DNA of 64,000 nucleotides from Methylomonas sp. UP202 (GTDB lineage Bacteria; Pseudomonadota; Gammaproteobacteria; Methylococcales; Methylomonadaceae): NCBI RefSeq assembly GCF_029910655.1, contig NZ_CP123897.1, positions 1,798,001 to 1,862,000 of the forward strand, read 5' to 3'. Shown piece by piece: positions 25,586 to 34,132 of this stretch (position 1 is its first letter; each line of letters starts with the position of its first letter). The notes under the pieces were generated by a model. It saw only the letters and a program-made list of their open reading frames with translations, ran no database searches and was not told where the DNA came from. The position numbers and the translations under genes were made by a program.

Positions 25586-26356
25586 TCAACGGATAAAAAA
25601 GCCGGTTAGCAAACCCATGCGCAACCAGCGCGGTAGATAAAGGTCTAGCGGCGGCGCGGTGGTTTCGCCGCTTGGCCGGTCCATCGCCTGACTCAGCGTC
25701 AATCCGGCCGCCAACGCGGACAGCAGCCGGAACTCGCCGCGTTCGATTTCGCTGGCGTTCACCTCGAAACCGTTGCGATGCACCACGACATGGCTGGCAC
25801 CTTCGGCCAGCGAAATCGGTGTGGCGGCGTCGGCGTCCGGCAAATTGGCTTGCCAGATCGCGAAAACCGGGTAAGACGATGCCAGCAAGCGCAACGAGGG
25901 GTGGAAGCGCAGACGCAGCGCCGGATAAAGGCTGGCCGGCACCGCCGCCAGGGCGCGCGCGTCCAGCAGCGCGGCGTCGGCGGCGTGATAGGCGCCGTGC
26001 CAGTACCATTCCAGGCGGGCGACGTCGGCTAGATAGTCCAGCCCGTGGGTCGGCGGAAAATCGGTCAAAAAATCGGCCAGCGCCTCGCCGTAATGCAGCA
26101 AGGCTGCTTGCGCCGGCGGATGAGCTTCGATGAAAAACCGCGCCAGATAATTGAAAAATTGCTCGCCGACCAGGCGTTCGACGACCGGATATACCTCGCG
26201 CAAGGCTTGGATCAGGCCCAGGCGAGTATTGTTGCGATATAGCGCCAAGCGTTTTTCGGCGGCGATTTCGCCGCCGACGATAGCCGCCGGCACCCGTTCG
26301 GCCAGGCCGAACGCGTAGTCCGCCATGTCTTGTTGCAAATCACGCAATGCATGCAT
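25586..26356 (-). CDS. bufC: DUF2063 partner protein, BufC-type
   Basis: 256 residues. The DUF2063 domain (LRDLQQDMADYAFGLAERVP, then YRNNTRLGLIQALREVYPVV and FFNYLARFFIEAHPP) is clear. The C-terminal half ends with PLDLYLPRWLRMGLLTGFFI. The family delivers the precursor to the DUF692 enzyme. It overlaps the upstream DUF692 gene by 17 bp, so the two are translationally coupled. Confidence 0.92.
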   Translation of the reverse strand: MHALRDLQQDMADYAFGLAERVPAAIVGGEIAAEKRLALYRNNTRLGLIQALREVYPVVERLVGEQFFNYLARFFIEAHPPAQAALLHYGEALADFLTDFPPTHGLDYLADVARLEWYWHGAYHAADAALLDARALAAVPASLYPALRLRFHPSLRLLASSYPVFAIWQANLPDADAATPISLAEGASHVVVHRNGFEVNASEIERGEFRLLSALAAGLTLSQAMDRPSGETTAPPLDLYLPRWLRMGLLTGFFIR

Positions 26357-27221
26357 CGTTGGTCTCCAATAACTCGTCGGCCTTGGCGGCCTCGTTTAGC
26401 AACACCGGCCAGGCCGGCAAATCCGCATCCCATTCGATCAAGGTCGGCCGCCGGCCGAAGCGTTGCAACACTTGCCGGAACAGTTGCCAGACCGATGCCG
26501 CCACCGGACCGGCGTGGGTGTCCAGCAGCAGGTTCGCGGTATCGATAGTACGCAACGCATGGCCGGCCAGATGCAATTCGCCTACCCGCTCGCCGTCCAA
26601 CTCGGCCAGATAATCGGCCGCGTTCCAATGCAGGTTGTGGCTGGACACGTACAGATTGTTGACGTCCAGCAGAATGCCGCAGCCGCTACGCCGGGCCAGT
26701 TCGTTCAAAAACCCGCTTTCGCTGTAGTCGGCTTCCCGGTATTGCAGATAGCCGGCCGGGTTTTCGATCAGCAGCGTCCGTCCCAGAAAATCCTGGACCC
26801 GGTTCAGCCGGTCGCACAGGTGGAGCAGTGTGGCTTCGGTATAAGGCAGCGGCAGCAAGTCGTTCAGATAGCGGCCGCCTTGCGAACTCCAACTCAAATG
26901 TTCCGAGACCAGACCGGGCTCGACGCGGCCGATCAAATGCTTGAGTTGGCGTAAATGCTCGCTGTCCAGCGGGTCTGTCGAACCCAGCGACAGACCGACG
27001 CCGTGCAGACTGATGGGCAACGCGTCTCGCAAGGTTTCCAGGTAGCGCAGCGGCGGACCGCCGGCGCCGAAATAGTTTTCGCTGTGGACTTCCAGCCAGC
27101 CGACCGGCACCGGGCCGGCCAAGGCGTCGCCGTGATGGGCCGAACGCAGGCCGACTCCGGCGCAAGCCGGAATCGGCGCGGCGACCCGCCGCGAAAGTTG
27201 TGAGGATCGTGGCGTCGTCAT
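26340..27221 (-). CDS. bufB: DUF692 multinuclear iron oxidase (MNIO), BufB-type
   Basis: 293 residues. All DUF692 metal-ligand motifs are present: SEHLSWSSQGGRYLNDLLPL, LLIENPAGYLQY, LLDVNNLYVSSHNLHWN, LHLAGHALR, LLDTHAGPV and LIEWDADLP. BufB enzymes oxidise two Cys of the bufferin precursor into thiooxazole groups that bind copper. It starts 9 bp after the DUF2282 precursor gene. Sequence is clearly diverged from the HvfB-type copy at 15.9 kb, so the two clusters are not a recent duplication. Confidence 0.95.
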   Translation of the reverse strand: MTTPRSSQLSRRVAAPIPACAGVGLRSAHHGDALAGPVPVGWLEVHSENYFGAGGPPLRYLETLRDALPISLHGVGLSLGSTDPLDSEHLRQLKHLIGRVEPGLVSEHLSWSSQGGRYLNDLLPLPYTEATLLHLCDRLNRVQDFLGRTLLIENPAGYLQYREADYSESGFLNELARRSGCGILLDVNNLYVSSHNLHWNAADYLAELDGERVGELHLAGHALRTIDTANLLLDTHAGPVAASVWQLFRQVLQRFGRRPTLIEWDADLPAWPVLLNEAAKADELLETNDACIA

Positions 27222-27230
27222 CGCGGCGGC

Positions 27231-27503
27231 TTACATGCCGGGCATCTGGGTTTGGCCGCCGACGATGCGTTCGCAAGTGCCGGCCGGCACGGCGATGAAG
27301 GCGTCTTTTTGGCCGTCGCTGGTGGAATGGCCGGCGCAGGCGTTGGACAAGGTCTTGCAATCGTTCTTGCCGGCCTTGGCGACGCCGTAGCATTTCTCCA
27401 TGTCCATCTTGTCTGCGGCCACCGCCGTGCTTTGCGCGCCGATCGCGGCCAAGGCTAACAACGAGGCGACAGCGCTGGTAATGATAGTGTTCGAGTTTTT
27501 CAT
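27231..27503 (-). CDS. bufA1: Bufferin precursor, DUF2282/BufA1 family
   Basis: 90 residues. A Sec signal peptide (about 1-30, ending AVAA) is followed by the DUF2282 core with four Cys: C38 (KCYGVAKAGKNDC), C49, C56 (SNACAGHS) and C77 (PAGTCERIVGG). In bufferins these four Cys give a disulfide and two thiooxazole groups made by BufB/BufC, and the exported product sequesters copper. GGAG lies at a proper distance from the ATG. It heads a seven-gene leftward operon ending with msrPQ. Confidence 0.95.
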   Translation of the reverse strand: MKNSNTIITSAVASLLALAAIGAQSTAVAADKMDMEKCYGVAKAGKNDCKTLSNACAGHSTSDGQKDAFIAVPAGTCERIVGGQTQMPGM

Positions 27504-27549
27504 GGTGGTATCTCCAATTAAGTGGTTTGGTTTGAGTGGTGTCGGCGGC

Positions 27550-27578
27550 GCTCGCCGCGACGTATTAGGTATTACAAA
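27550..27578 (-). promoter_or_regulatory. ECF-like promoter of the bufferin operon
   Basis: On the minus strand TTTGTAATA (27578-27570) and CGAGC (27554-27550) are 15 bp apart, 46 bp before the precursor ATG. It resembles the TTTGTAAGG/CGACT pairs before the sigma gene and the HvfA gene but differs in two positions of each element. Confidence 0.4.
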
Positions 27579-27589
27579 CGCCGTGCCAA

Positions 27590-28054
27590 CTGGAGGGTGT
27601 TGAAAATAATCAAACTAATTCAATCTATTAGCGGATATTCGGCCGCAATCAACCGCCGCAACGACACCCATATGCCCGCCACTATTCGCGGCGGCCGCCA
27701 ATAGTGGTGGGTTGGGGCGCGAGCCGGGCATCGAGAAAATGCGTTGGAGCGGCTTTAGCCGCGATTGACAGCCTTCCGACACCGGATTGGGCGCGGCATC
27801 CGGCGACTGTCATAGTAAAAGCCACCAATTGTTTAGGCGTTTCAATGGATTATCCGGCGGGTAAGCGTAACGGACGAAGGTTTGTCGCCGAATCGCAAAC
27901 TACAATAGCTCGCGGAGCCGGCGAGCGCGGGCTATCAATTAAGCCGAATTCGATGGCGTGCGTCTTGGGCTGCCGGCGGCGCAAAAGACTCTATACTTTG
28001 GGCGAGCTCCGCTCGACGCTGTTGCCCCGATAAAAATTCTAAACGAGACGCCCC
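27590..28054. other. Intergenic, nothing recognised
   Basis: 465 bp between the bufferin promoter region and the next rightward gene. It contains open frames, but without family features or ribosome sites. AAACGAGACG just before 28055 is a weak ribosome site for the following gene. Confidence 0.4.
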
Positions 28055-28696
28055 ATGCCAAACATCAATAGCGGTATTGCCTTCGATACCATCAAAACCT
28101 TAGCTAAAAGTTACGGAAAAGCCACGCCGCAAATGGTCAGCACCAACTTCAACGCGATGCCGATTGCGGTCTTTAACAATAATTTACTGAAATACGATCC
28201 GTTGGAGAACGTCGCGCAGATTACTTCGGACAAAAAGGTGGTTTCCCTGTTGCGAGAAACCAATGCGGGGGTAAAAACGCCGATTCGGTTTCTAAAATGG
28301 GGTCAAAATTGTTGCACGGGCATGGAACTCGATCCGGGCGCGCGCGTTGTGATCAGCGGTCCGTTCTCGGGCTGTTCCTTTTTGATCGCGAAGGATATGC
28401 ACAGCGGCCGGACCGTCATGCTGCATTCCAACGACAACACCAATCAAGGGGCGATGAATCGAGCCAACACCCTGGCGACTCAAATGGCCAGGGCCAATCA
28501 GTATCTGCAAGTGTTTCATAACGGTGTTCAGCCGCTGTACCACTGCAGCTACGAGGAAATGGGCATGGTGCCCAGTTGGATTATCGCGGTTGACGAACAC
28601 GGCGATAGCCGCAGTTGGTTGATTTACTGCGTGAATTTGCTGGCGAGTCAACGGGGTGAAAGCGTGTTTCAATTGGGCGGGTGTTTCGTATTATGA
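28055..28696 (+). CDS. Unknown protein with CNF1/BLF1-like deamidase motif
   Basis: 213 residues, no signal peptide. The stretch 99-128 reads VISGPFSGCSFLIAKD, then VMLHSNDN: a Cys (C107) in an SGC turn followed 17 residues later by a His (H124) on a strand. CNF1-type Rho-activating toxins and Burkholderia BLF1 (211 residues) have a catalytic Cys in an LSGC turn and a His some 12-15 residues later, and deamidate a glutamine of a host protein. Length and motif order fit, but the rest is not recognisably similar, so this is a motif-level guess. It could also be a papain-like hydrolase. It is a single gene with no immunity partner next to it. Confidence 0.6.
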   Translation: MPNINSGIAFDTIKTLAKSYGKATPQMVSTNFNAMPIAVFNNNLLKYDPLENVAQITSDKKVVSLLRETNAGVKTPIRFLKWGQNCCTGMELDPGARVVISGPFSGCSFLIAKDMHSGRTVMLHSNDNTNQGAMNRANTLATQMARANQYLQVFHNGVQPLYHCSYEEMGMVPSWIIAVDEHGDSRSWLIYCVNLLASQRGESVFQLGGCFVL

Positions 28697-28780
28697 AGTG
28701 CCACGGCCATCGACAGGCTTAATTTGGCGGGTCAGATTAAACCCTCGGCGTTCGCCGACTGAAAGCGGATTTGGCGAATT

Positions 28781-28950
28781 CTACTTTGTCGGATTTGTTC
28801 AAGGCCGTCATGCCCGCCGGGAAGCGGGCATCCAAGGTCATGGATGGTTGGCTTAAATCCGTCCATGGCGTTTGGATTCGCTCCGCGCTCTAACCGGTCC
28901 GGCAATCCATGCCGGGATGACGATGTTGATTTCCTAATCGGACAAAGCGG
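28781..28950. repeat. 170-bp inverted-repeat element, copy 2 (inverted)
   Basis: Begins CTACTTTGTCGGATTTGTTC and ends near CGGACAAAGCGG. Read on the opposite strand it matches the element at 19761-19930 across its length, including the GGCGGGCATGACGG and TTAAGCCAACC blocks. Same size as copy 1. Confidence 0.7.
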
Positions 28951-29098
28951 AACTAATATAGCCCTGCCAAATTCGTAGGGTTCCGCCGCGCCGGCGCGGG
29001 TAGATTGGGTGCCGCAACGCAAGGGTCTCGATCGGTCTACCGGAGCGCGGCTGGCGGCATTGCCAGGTCGGCGGGTGGTTCATCGGTCCGGCGGGCGC

Positions 29099-32000
29099 TT
29101 AATATTGGCTCAACGTCCAGTATTCCGACAGTTGTTGAAACAACACCAGTAGCGCGCCGGTGCCGCCGAAGGCTTGCAGCAAGGGCCATTCGTACCAGGG
29201 CCGGAAGGCGCCCTCGCGCAGGGCGCGGGCGCTTTCGATCTCGGATTCGATCCGATCGATTTCCGCGCTCGTCGCGTTACCTGAGTGTCGCAATTCCCTT
29301 ACCTTAAAGCTCCATTGCTCGATCGCTCGGCGCCGGGTGGTTCTGGCGCCGCGCTGCAACAGCCATTCCGCCGAAAACGCATAGATAAACATCAAGATAA
29401 ACACCGCGCGCAGGCCCCAGGGCAAATTCCAGTCGTCGATGGCCGGATTGCGCGCCAGCACCATCAATCCAATCACCGCGACCGGCCCCCAGATCAACGG
29501 CTGCATAGCCTTGGTCAGCTCCTTGACCAACTGGATTTTCAACCATTCCGAAACGCAGAGTTGGGCGACCGCGTTGGCTTGGGCATGCTCGATGGCCCGC
29601 CGGTTCCAGCCATCGCTCTGTTGGGTGAGATTGGCGATCAAGCGTTCGCACAGCCGCGCGTGCTCGACGACCCACATGGTCAGCATCACGGTGGACAGAA
29701 CCGACAGCAGCAACAAGGCGGCATTCACCGCGACCACCGAGGTACCGCGCGCCGGAATATTCGGAAGTTGCCCGAAGCGCATCGTAATGCCGGCGACGAC
29801 GATGAAGGCCAGACTATGAATCAATACCCGGAGCAGGTTGCCGGGAATGCCCAGTTTGGTGTTGTCCAGATAACCTAGATAGTGTTGCCAGAGCCGGGCG
29901 GTGGCTGCCGCCGGCGTGGCGAGTTTGCGCTGGATCGCGTCCGCGCCAAGTCGGATGCCGATCGCGCACGCGGAATTCATGACTAACAGGGTCAAGCCGA
30001 CAAAGCTCAAGATGCTCAGGCCAAGGTATAGCTTAGTTTGCAGCGGCAGCGCCATCGGGGTTTGCGGCACGCAGGTTTGGGAATAGTAGTAAATCAACCA
30101 CGCAAGCGTCGCGATCAGCAACAGATCTTTCACCAGCCAGTCGGAGAACGGCGGCACGCGTTGAGTCAACATTCGCCGGAGCGTATCCCAGCGGCCGGGT
30201 TGGGTGCGATTTTCCGTCACCTCCCAACTACCGACAAACATCAGCTTGCATTCCTTGATTGACGCATCGGCATGGTTCGGCAAACCGAACGTTTCGGAAA
30301 TGGTTACGCGCATTTGGGCTAGCCGGCGTTGTCCCCAGCAAAAAAAGGCCACAGCAACCAGGTAGGAAACCAAGCGCAGGCCCTCGGTCGGCCAGATGCT
30401 GGCGCCTTCCAGCCAGTAAAACGGTTCGGCCATCGGGCTGGCAAGATATTCGTTAAAAACCATAAAAATGCCCAGCGCCGATAACGCCACCGCCGTGGCG
30501 ATGCAGGCCGTGAGTCCGCTGTCTAAAACCCGGCAAACGGCCGACAATGCCCATTTGCGAATTTGCCAACTGACCAGACAGGCCATGCAGATCAGGCTAA
30601 GGCTTAAAAACAGCAGGTTTTTGAATTCAAAACTGAAGCGGCTCGATTTGACGGCCGGTTGAATCCCCTGATCCGCTTGCTCCCAGTTCGGCCACATGCA
30701 GTGCTCGGGATTGGGCGAAAGGCCGCGCGAGTCATCGCAGCGCGGCACCGCCAACGAAATCGGCCGGCTACGGCCGATTTCGAACAGCGTCGGTATGATG
30801 GGCTTGATGTTAAGCGGTGGGGGCGTGACGGCCAGCTGCGCGGACAGGAACAGCGCGGTCTGATAATTGTCGCGAAACGGCGGGATGCTGCCTTGCCACT
30901 GGTCGTCAAGATATAGGCCGTAGGGCGCCGCTACCAACAAATTATGGGTTTGCAGCCATTTGCTCGGATGATTGTAAATGGCGTCCAAATCGGTGGTAAA
31001 AAACAAGGTATGCGGGAAGTACTGGCGCAAGGCCTGTAAAATCATCAGCTTGTCGTAGACATCCGATCCCAGGATGCCGATCGCGGCAATCCCGCCGTCG
31101 GGGCTGCTTTGGATCAGACACGCGTCCAGTTCGGCGATATTGCCGGCCAGTCGCCGCAGATAGTCTTTTTGGCTTTGGCCTTCGGGTGTTTCGATATTGG
31201 CGTTTTCGGTTGGTTTGTCCTTGCCCGAGCCGGACCCCTTGGCATCCGCGCTCTTATCGCCGGATTTCGGCAGCTTGCCGTCCAGGCCGCGCATATAGCG
31301 GTAGCTATGCACGGTTTTCTGACCGCATAGGCTGTCGGGAGGCGTCGTCTTGGGTTTGGACGGCCAGGTTTTCACAAAGGTGTCGCGCATCGCGCGGCCA
31401 TAGAAGGTATCCCACTCCGACAAGATGACGATATGCGCATTGGCGCTGATGCGCCGCAACGATAATTCGCTGACCAAGGCCTTCATCAAGTCTTCATCGC
31501 TGGACGTGGTGCGCAGCAAGCGGATGCCTTTGTCGCTGAAAAGCTTTTCCAGACAATGCTCGCTTTGGTTGTTGCATAGATTGCTCAATTCGAAATCGGC
31601 GGCGGTGGCCGCCGCCGCGTAAAAACCGATGTCGAGTCTGCAATCGGCGGCATCGCCAAGTTTGGGCGATGTAGGGCAGGGGGGATGCGCGAATGCCGGG
31701 TTTTCGGTTTCCGCCAGCATCGTGCGCAGGGTCGCCGAACTGTTGGGGCCGATCACCCGATAGCTGGCCTGGTCTTGCTCGGGCATGACCAGTTTCAGCA
31801 AGCGGTTGATTTTGGCGAACGGGGTTTCGGTCAGGCTGGCTTCATCCAGCCATAGCACCAGGATCGGCGATTTCTCATTTCCGTCGCGCGGCAACCACCA
31901 TTCGAACGGGACTTTTTTTTGCAAATCGTCCTGGTTCGGCTCGAAGGCGCCGATATGTTGTTCGTCGCTCGGTATCCAGTCTTGATTAGCCAACCCGGAC

Positions 32001-32455
32001 AGCACGGCATAGCGGCGGCGCATCCGCTGCTCGGCTTCCTCGGGATACGGGCCACCCGGCAAGGTGACCGCCATCACCGTGATCGCCTGATTCGAGTGTT
32101 TTAGCGTGTCCGGAACGATGGATTTCTTTTCAACCGATGGTGGCGGAGTCGGTGACGGGCGAATTTCAACATTGGCTGGACGGCCGTCCAGAAACAGCGT
32201 TAACGATTTCGCCTCGGCGGCGGGCTTGTTGGCCGCGTTGGCGGCATTTTCGACGGTGGAAAACGGATCTTGCCAAAGCCGGGCGTCGATATTCTGCAAC
32301 GACGGATGGCTGGATTTCAGCGGGTCGGCCGAAGGCCGTTCGTCCTGATAGGGCAGGGAATGGCCGATCAACAAACTCGCCAACATGGTCATGATCAATG
32401 CGATCGGCAACGGCGAACCGTAGCCGCCGCTTTCGGGTTTTCTATCCTCCGCCAT
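29099..32455 (-). CDS. Very large membrane protein of unknown function
   Basis: 1118 residues from the ATG at 32455 (CAGGATACGG upstream). One N-terminal membrane segment (LPIALIMTMLASLLIGH) is followed by about 590 mostly soluble residues and then about nine membrane segments to the C-terminus. The soluble part has IGILGSDVYDKLMILQALRQ and PHTLFFTTDLDAIYNHP followed by NLLVAAPYGLYL and PPFRDNYQTALFLSA, a pattern like a sensor or periplasmic-binding-type fold. It may be related to large membrane proteins seen near conflict systems, but I cannot assign a family. It is a single-gene unit. Confidence 0.75.
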   Translation of the reverse strand: MAEDRKPESGGYGSPLPIALIMTMLASLLIGHSLPYQDERPSADPLKSSHPSLQNIDARLWQDPFSTVENAANAANKPAAEAKSLTLFLDGRPANVEIRPSPTPPPSVEKKSIVPDTLKHSNQAITVMAVTLPGGPYPEEAEQRMRRRYAVLSGLANQDWIPSDEQHIGAFEPNQDDLQKKVPFEWWLPRDGNEKSPILVLWLDEASLTETPFAKINRLLKLVMPEQDQASYRVIGPNSSATLRTMLAETENPAFAHPPCPTSPKLGDAADCRLDIGFYAAAATAADFELSNLCNNQSEHCLEKLFSDKGIRLLRTTSSDEDLMKALVSELSLRRISANAHIVILSEWDTFYGRAMRDTFVKTWPSKPKTTPPDSLCGQKTVHSYRYMRGLDGKLPKSGDKSADAKGSGSGKDKPTENANIETPEGQSQKDYLRRLAGNIAELDACLIQSSPDGGIAAIGILGSDVYDKLMILQALRQYFPHTLFFTTDLDAIYNHPSKWLQTHNLLVAAPYGLYLDDQWQGSIPPFRDNYQTALFLSAQLAVTPPPLNIKPIIPTLFEIGRSRPISLAVPRCDDSRGLSPNPEHCMWPNWEQADQGIQPAVKSSRFSFEFKNLLFLSLSLICMACLVSWQIRKWALSAVCRVLDSGLTACIATAVALSALGIFMVFNEYLASPMAEPFYWLEGASIWPTEGLRLVSYLVAVAFFCWGQRRLAQMRVTISETFGLPNHADASIKECKLMFVGSWEVTENRTQPGRWDTLRRMLTQRVPPFSDWLVKDLLLIATLAWLIYYYSQTCVPQTPMALPLQTKLYLGLSILSFVGLTLLVMNSACAIGIRLGADAIQRKLATPAAATARLWQHYLGYLDNTKLGIPGNLLRVLIHSLAFIVVAGITMRFGQLPNIPARGTSVVAVNAALLLLSVLSTVMLTMWVVEHARLCERLIANLTQQSDGWNRRAIEHAQANAVAQLCVSEWLKIQLVKELTKAMQPLIWGPVAVIGLMVLARNPAIDDWNLPWGLRAVFILMFIYAFSAEWLLQRGARTTRRRAIEQWSFKVRELRHSGNATSAEIDRIESEIESARALREGAFRPWYEWPLLQAFGGTGALLVLFQQLSEYWTLSQY

Positions 32456-32579
32456 GGTCCGTATCCTGCAAATTAAACACTGCCGGCATGCTGGCGCAGT
32501 TTGGCGGCTTTTGGCAATAACGCATTTGTGCCGGTACAAACGTACTGGGTCGGCATGATCGATGCGTTGCCAACTTCGC

Positions 32580-32850
32580 AAGCTTCAGAGCCTTGCGCAC
32601 AAGTAAATTAGAGTCGCGCGCAAGCTTATTTGGCTTGCGGGCAAGGTTTTTTTCGCTGCGCGCAAGCCAAATAAGCGTGTGGTTGGAGTTTAATGCCTTG
32701 CGCTCAAGGCTTTTAGGCTTACGCCCATAGAAAATTGCCTTGCCCGCAAAGTCATTTACCTTGCGGGCCAGGCTTGGAACCTTGCGAGTACTGCGAATAA
32801 GCTTGCGGGGGTAGCGGCAAAGCTTGCGAGCCTTGCCTTTATCTATTCCG
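32580..32850. repeat. Region of degenerate CTTGCG/GCAAG words with a perfect long stem
   Basis: About 270 bp packed with short variants of GCCTTGCG, CTTGCGGG and CGCAAG. It includes a perfect 16-bp inverted repeat, GCTTATTTGGCTTGCG at 32624-32639 and its complement at 32661-32676, with a 21-nt loop containing seven T. It lies between the large membrane gene and the 151-residue gene, upstream of both on the minus strand reading direction of the former. No coding frame runs through it. Confidence 0.65.
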
Positions 32851-32936
32851 CTATGGGCTGGAGCTTGGTTGGTGTGCCGGAAGGCCGAGCCGGGCGGCTG
32901 ACCTACTTATCTTGTTTAGCCGACAGGCTGGCCGGC

Positions 32937-33392
32937 TTAGGTTTTTGGCTTGGCGCCGCGGTTAAATCGAACCGACATGGCCTGCCGCAGCGTTTCCAAT
33001 CCCGCGCCTTTACCGGCGATTTTCAACGAGGCATAAGCATCCAGACTAAAACTATAAATATCGCTGCCCAGCGCCATGTCGGTATCTTCGGCTCTGCTCA
33101 ATAAATCGCGCAGCCGATGTAGGCGAGGGCGGAGTCTATCGAGCGTCGCCAGATCGGCTTCCGCCGAGGCGGTATCCAGACCGGACGGAATGGCCGACGT
33201 ATTTTGGCTGGACACCGTCAGCGTCTGACGGCAGAACGCTTCGGTTTTATCGCCCATCTTGGGGATGGCGCGACGCTCTTCCGGGGTTAAGACCAGAAAG
33301 CCGGCGAAGCGGTCTTCCAATGTCTTCAGGGCGGCGTCTATATCCGCGAGATCGTTATCGGAAAGGCTTAAAGAAATCAGATGTTGGTTCAT
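32937..33392 (-). CDS. Conserved hypothetical protein, helical
   Basis: 151 residues, predicted mostly alpha-helical. It contains LSLSDNDLADIDAALKTLED and LVLTPEERRAIPKMGDKTEA, then LDRLRPRLHRLRDLLSRAED and SDIYSFSLDAYASLKIAG. No signal or membrane segment. I recognise no named family, although the pattern suggests a conserved one. A decayed copy of its C-terminal third lies at 52602-52790, so the gene or a relative once existed elsewhere. It precedes the repeat region and the large membrane gene on the same strand. Confidence 0.7.
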   Translation of the reverse strand: MNQHLISLSLSDNDLADIDAALKTLEDRFAGFLVLTPEERRAIPKMGDKTEAFCRQTLTVSSQNTSAIPSGLDTASAEADLATLDRLRPRLHRLRDLLSRAEDTDMALGSDIYSFSLDAYASLKIAGKGAGLETLRQAMSVRFNRGAKPKT

Positions 33393-33653
33393 GTCGGGCT
33401 CCTTTTGGCGTGGCTGATACGGCGGACGATGGGGCAGTCCGCAGATGAAAAGCGTAGGCTAAATTCAGAAACGCGCGTTACATTGTTTACTAGAACGCTA
33501 ACAGGCGTTGGATGGTATCCGAGTGCCAAGCGCTGGCTGGCAACCGGCGTTATTCGAACAGGACTATAGGCAAGGGATGCGCGCTAACCGGCGTTCTTTG
33601 TTACAGAGCCTGCGATTGTTGAAATCGGACGGCGGTAGCCGACTAAAACGGGC

Positions 33654-34001
33654 TTATAAACCGTTGAAATAGGCCGCCGCCGATCGGCGAAGCTCGGCCA
33701 TGCCGTCCAACCAAGGCCATTGCACCGCTAACACGTCGCGATACAAAAACAGAATGGCCGACAAAGCCTGATTTTGCGTGGAACTGGAGACATGTCGCTC
33801 GGTTGCCAGATAGGTCAAGAACCGTTCGACTTCGGCCGCTCACATCTTCGTCGGATGACGTTTGGCGTTAAACAAAATAAATTGCTTAATCCAGGACACG
33901 TAGGTATCCTCGGTCCTCAGGCCGTAGTGCTTGAAACGAATTTTATCGCGTACCTGATCCAGTCGTTTTTTTGGCGGTGCCGATGTCGTATTTGTTTCCA
34001 T
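33654..34001 (-). pseudogene. intI: Integron integrase intI, truncated and stop-interrupted
   Basis: From the ATG at 34001 the minus strand reads 116 codons that match the N-terminal domain of IntI: KKRLDQVRDKIRFKHYG, LRTEDTYVSWIKQFILF, AAEVERFLTYLATERHVSSS and QNQALSAILFLYRDVL. Codon 54 (33842-33840) is TGA where Gly is usual (KRHPTKM*AAEVE). The catalytic domain with the Arg, His, Arg and Tyr residues is absent. The gene is therefore dead. It faces away from the cassette array, as in all integrons. Confidence 0.9.
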
Positions 34002-34059
34002 AACATGTCCCGTTTGCCCGAGCCAATTCTTTCACAAACAATAACTTGCCATCATGAAA

Positions 34060-34124
34060 AAAGGATTATACGACATTATGCCCTGGATTATAGGACAAGT
34101 GGTGTCGTATACATTACGTTGGGC
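34060..34124 (+). other. attI-like recombination site
   Basis: Between intI and the first cassette. It ends with a core site GTTGGGC (34118-34124), exactly where cassette 1 begins. Upstream are inverted TATACGAC (34067 area) and GTCGTATA (34104 area) words that could be integrase-binding repeats. The left limit is approximate. Confidence 0.55.
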
Positions 34125-34132
34125 GTCATGCC

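Noticed and set aside
27573-27589. A sigma-54-like TTGGCACG-N-TTGTA sequence upstream of bufA1
   Set aside because: The -12 element lacks the essential GC (reads TTGTA), and it overlaps a better candidate shared with two other local promoters.
27704-28033. A 109-codon open frame between bufA1 and the deamidase-like gene
   Set aside because: Random-looking composition, no ribosome site and no family resemblance.
32580-32850. CRISPR array in the CTTGCG word field
   Set aside because: Words are short, irregularly spaced and degenerate, with no repeat-spacer structure and no cas gene.
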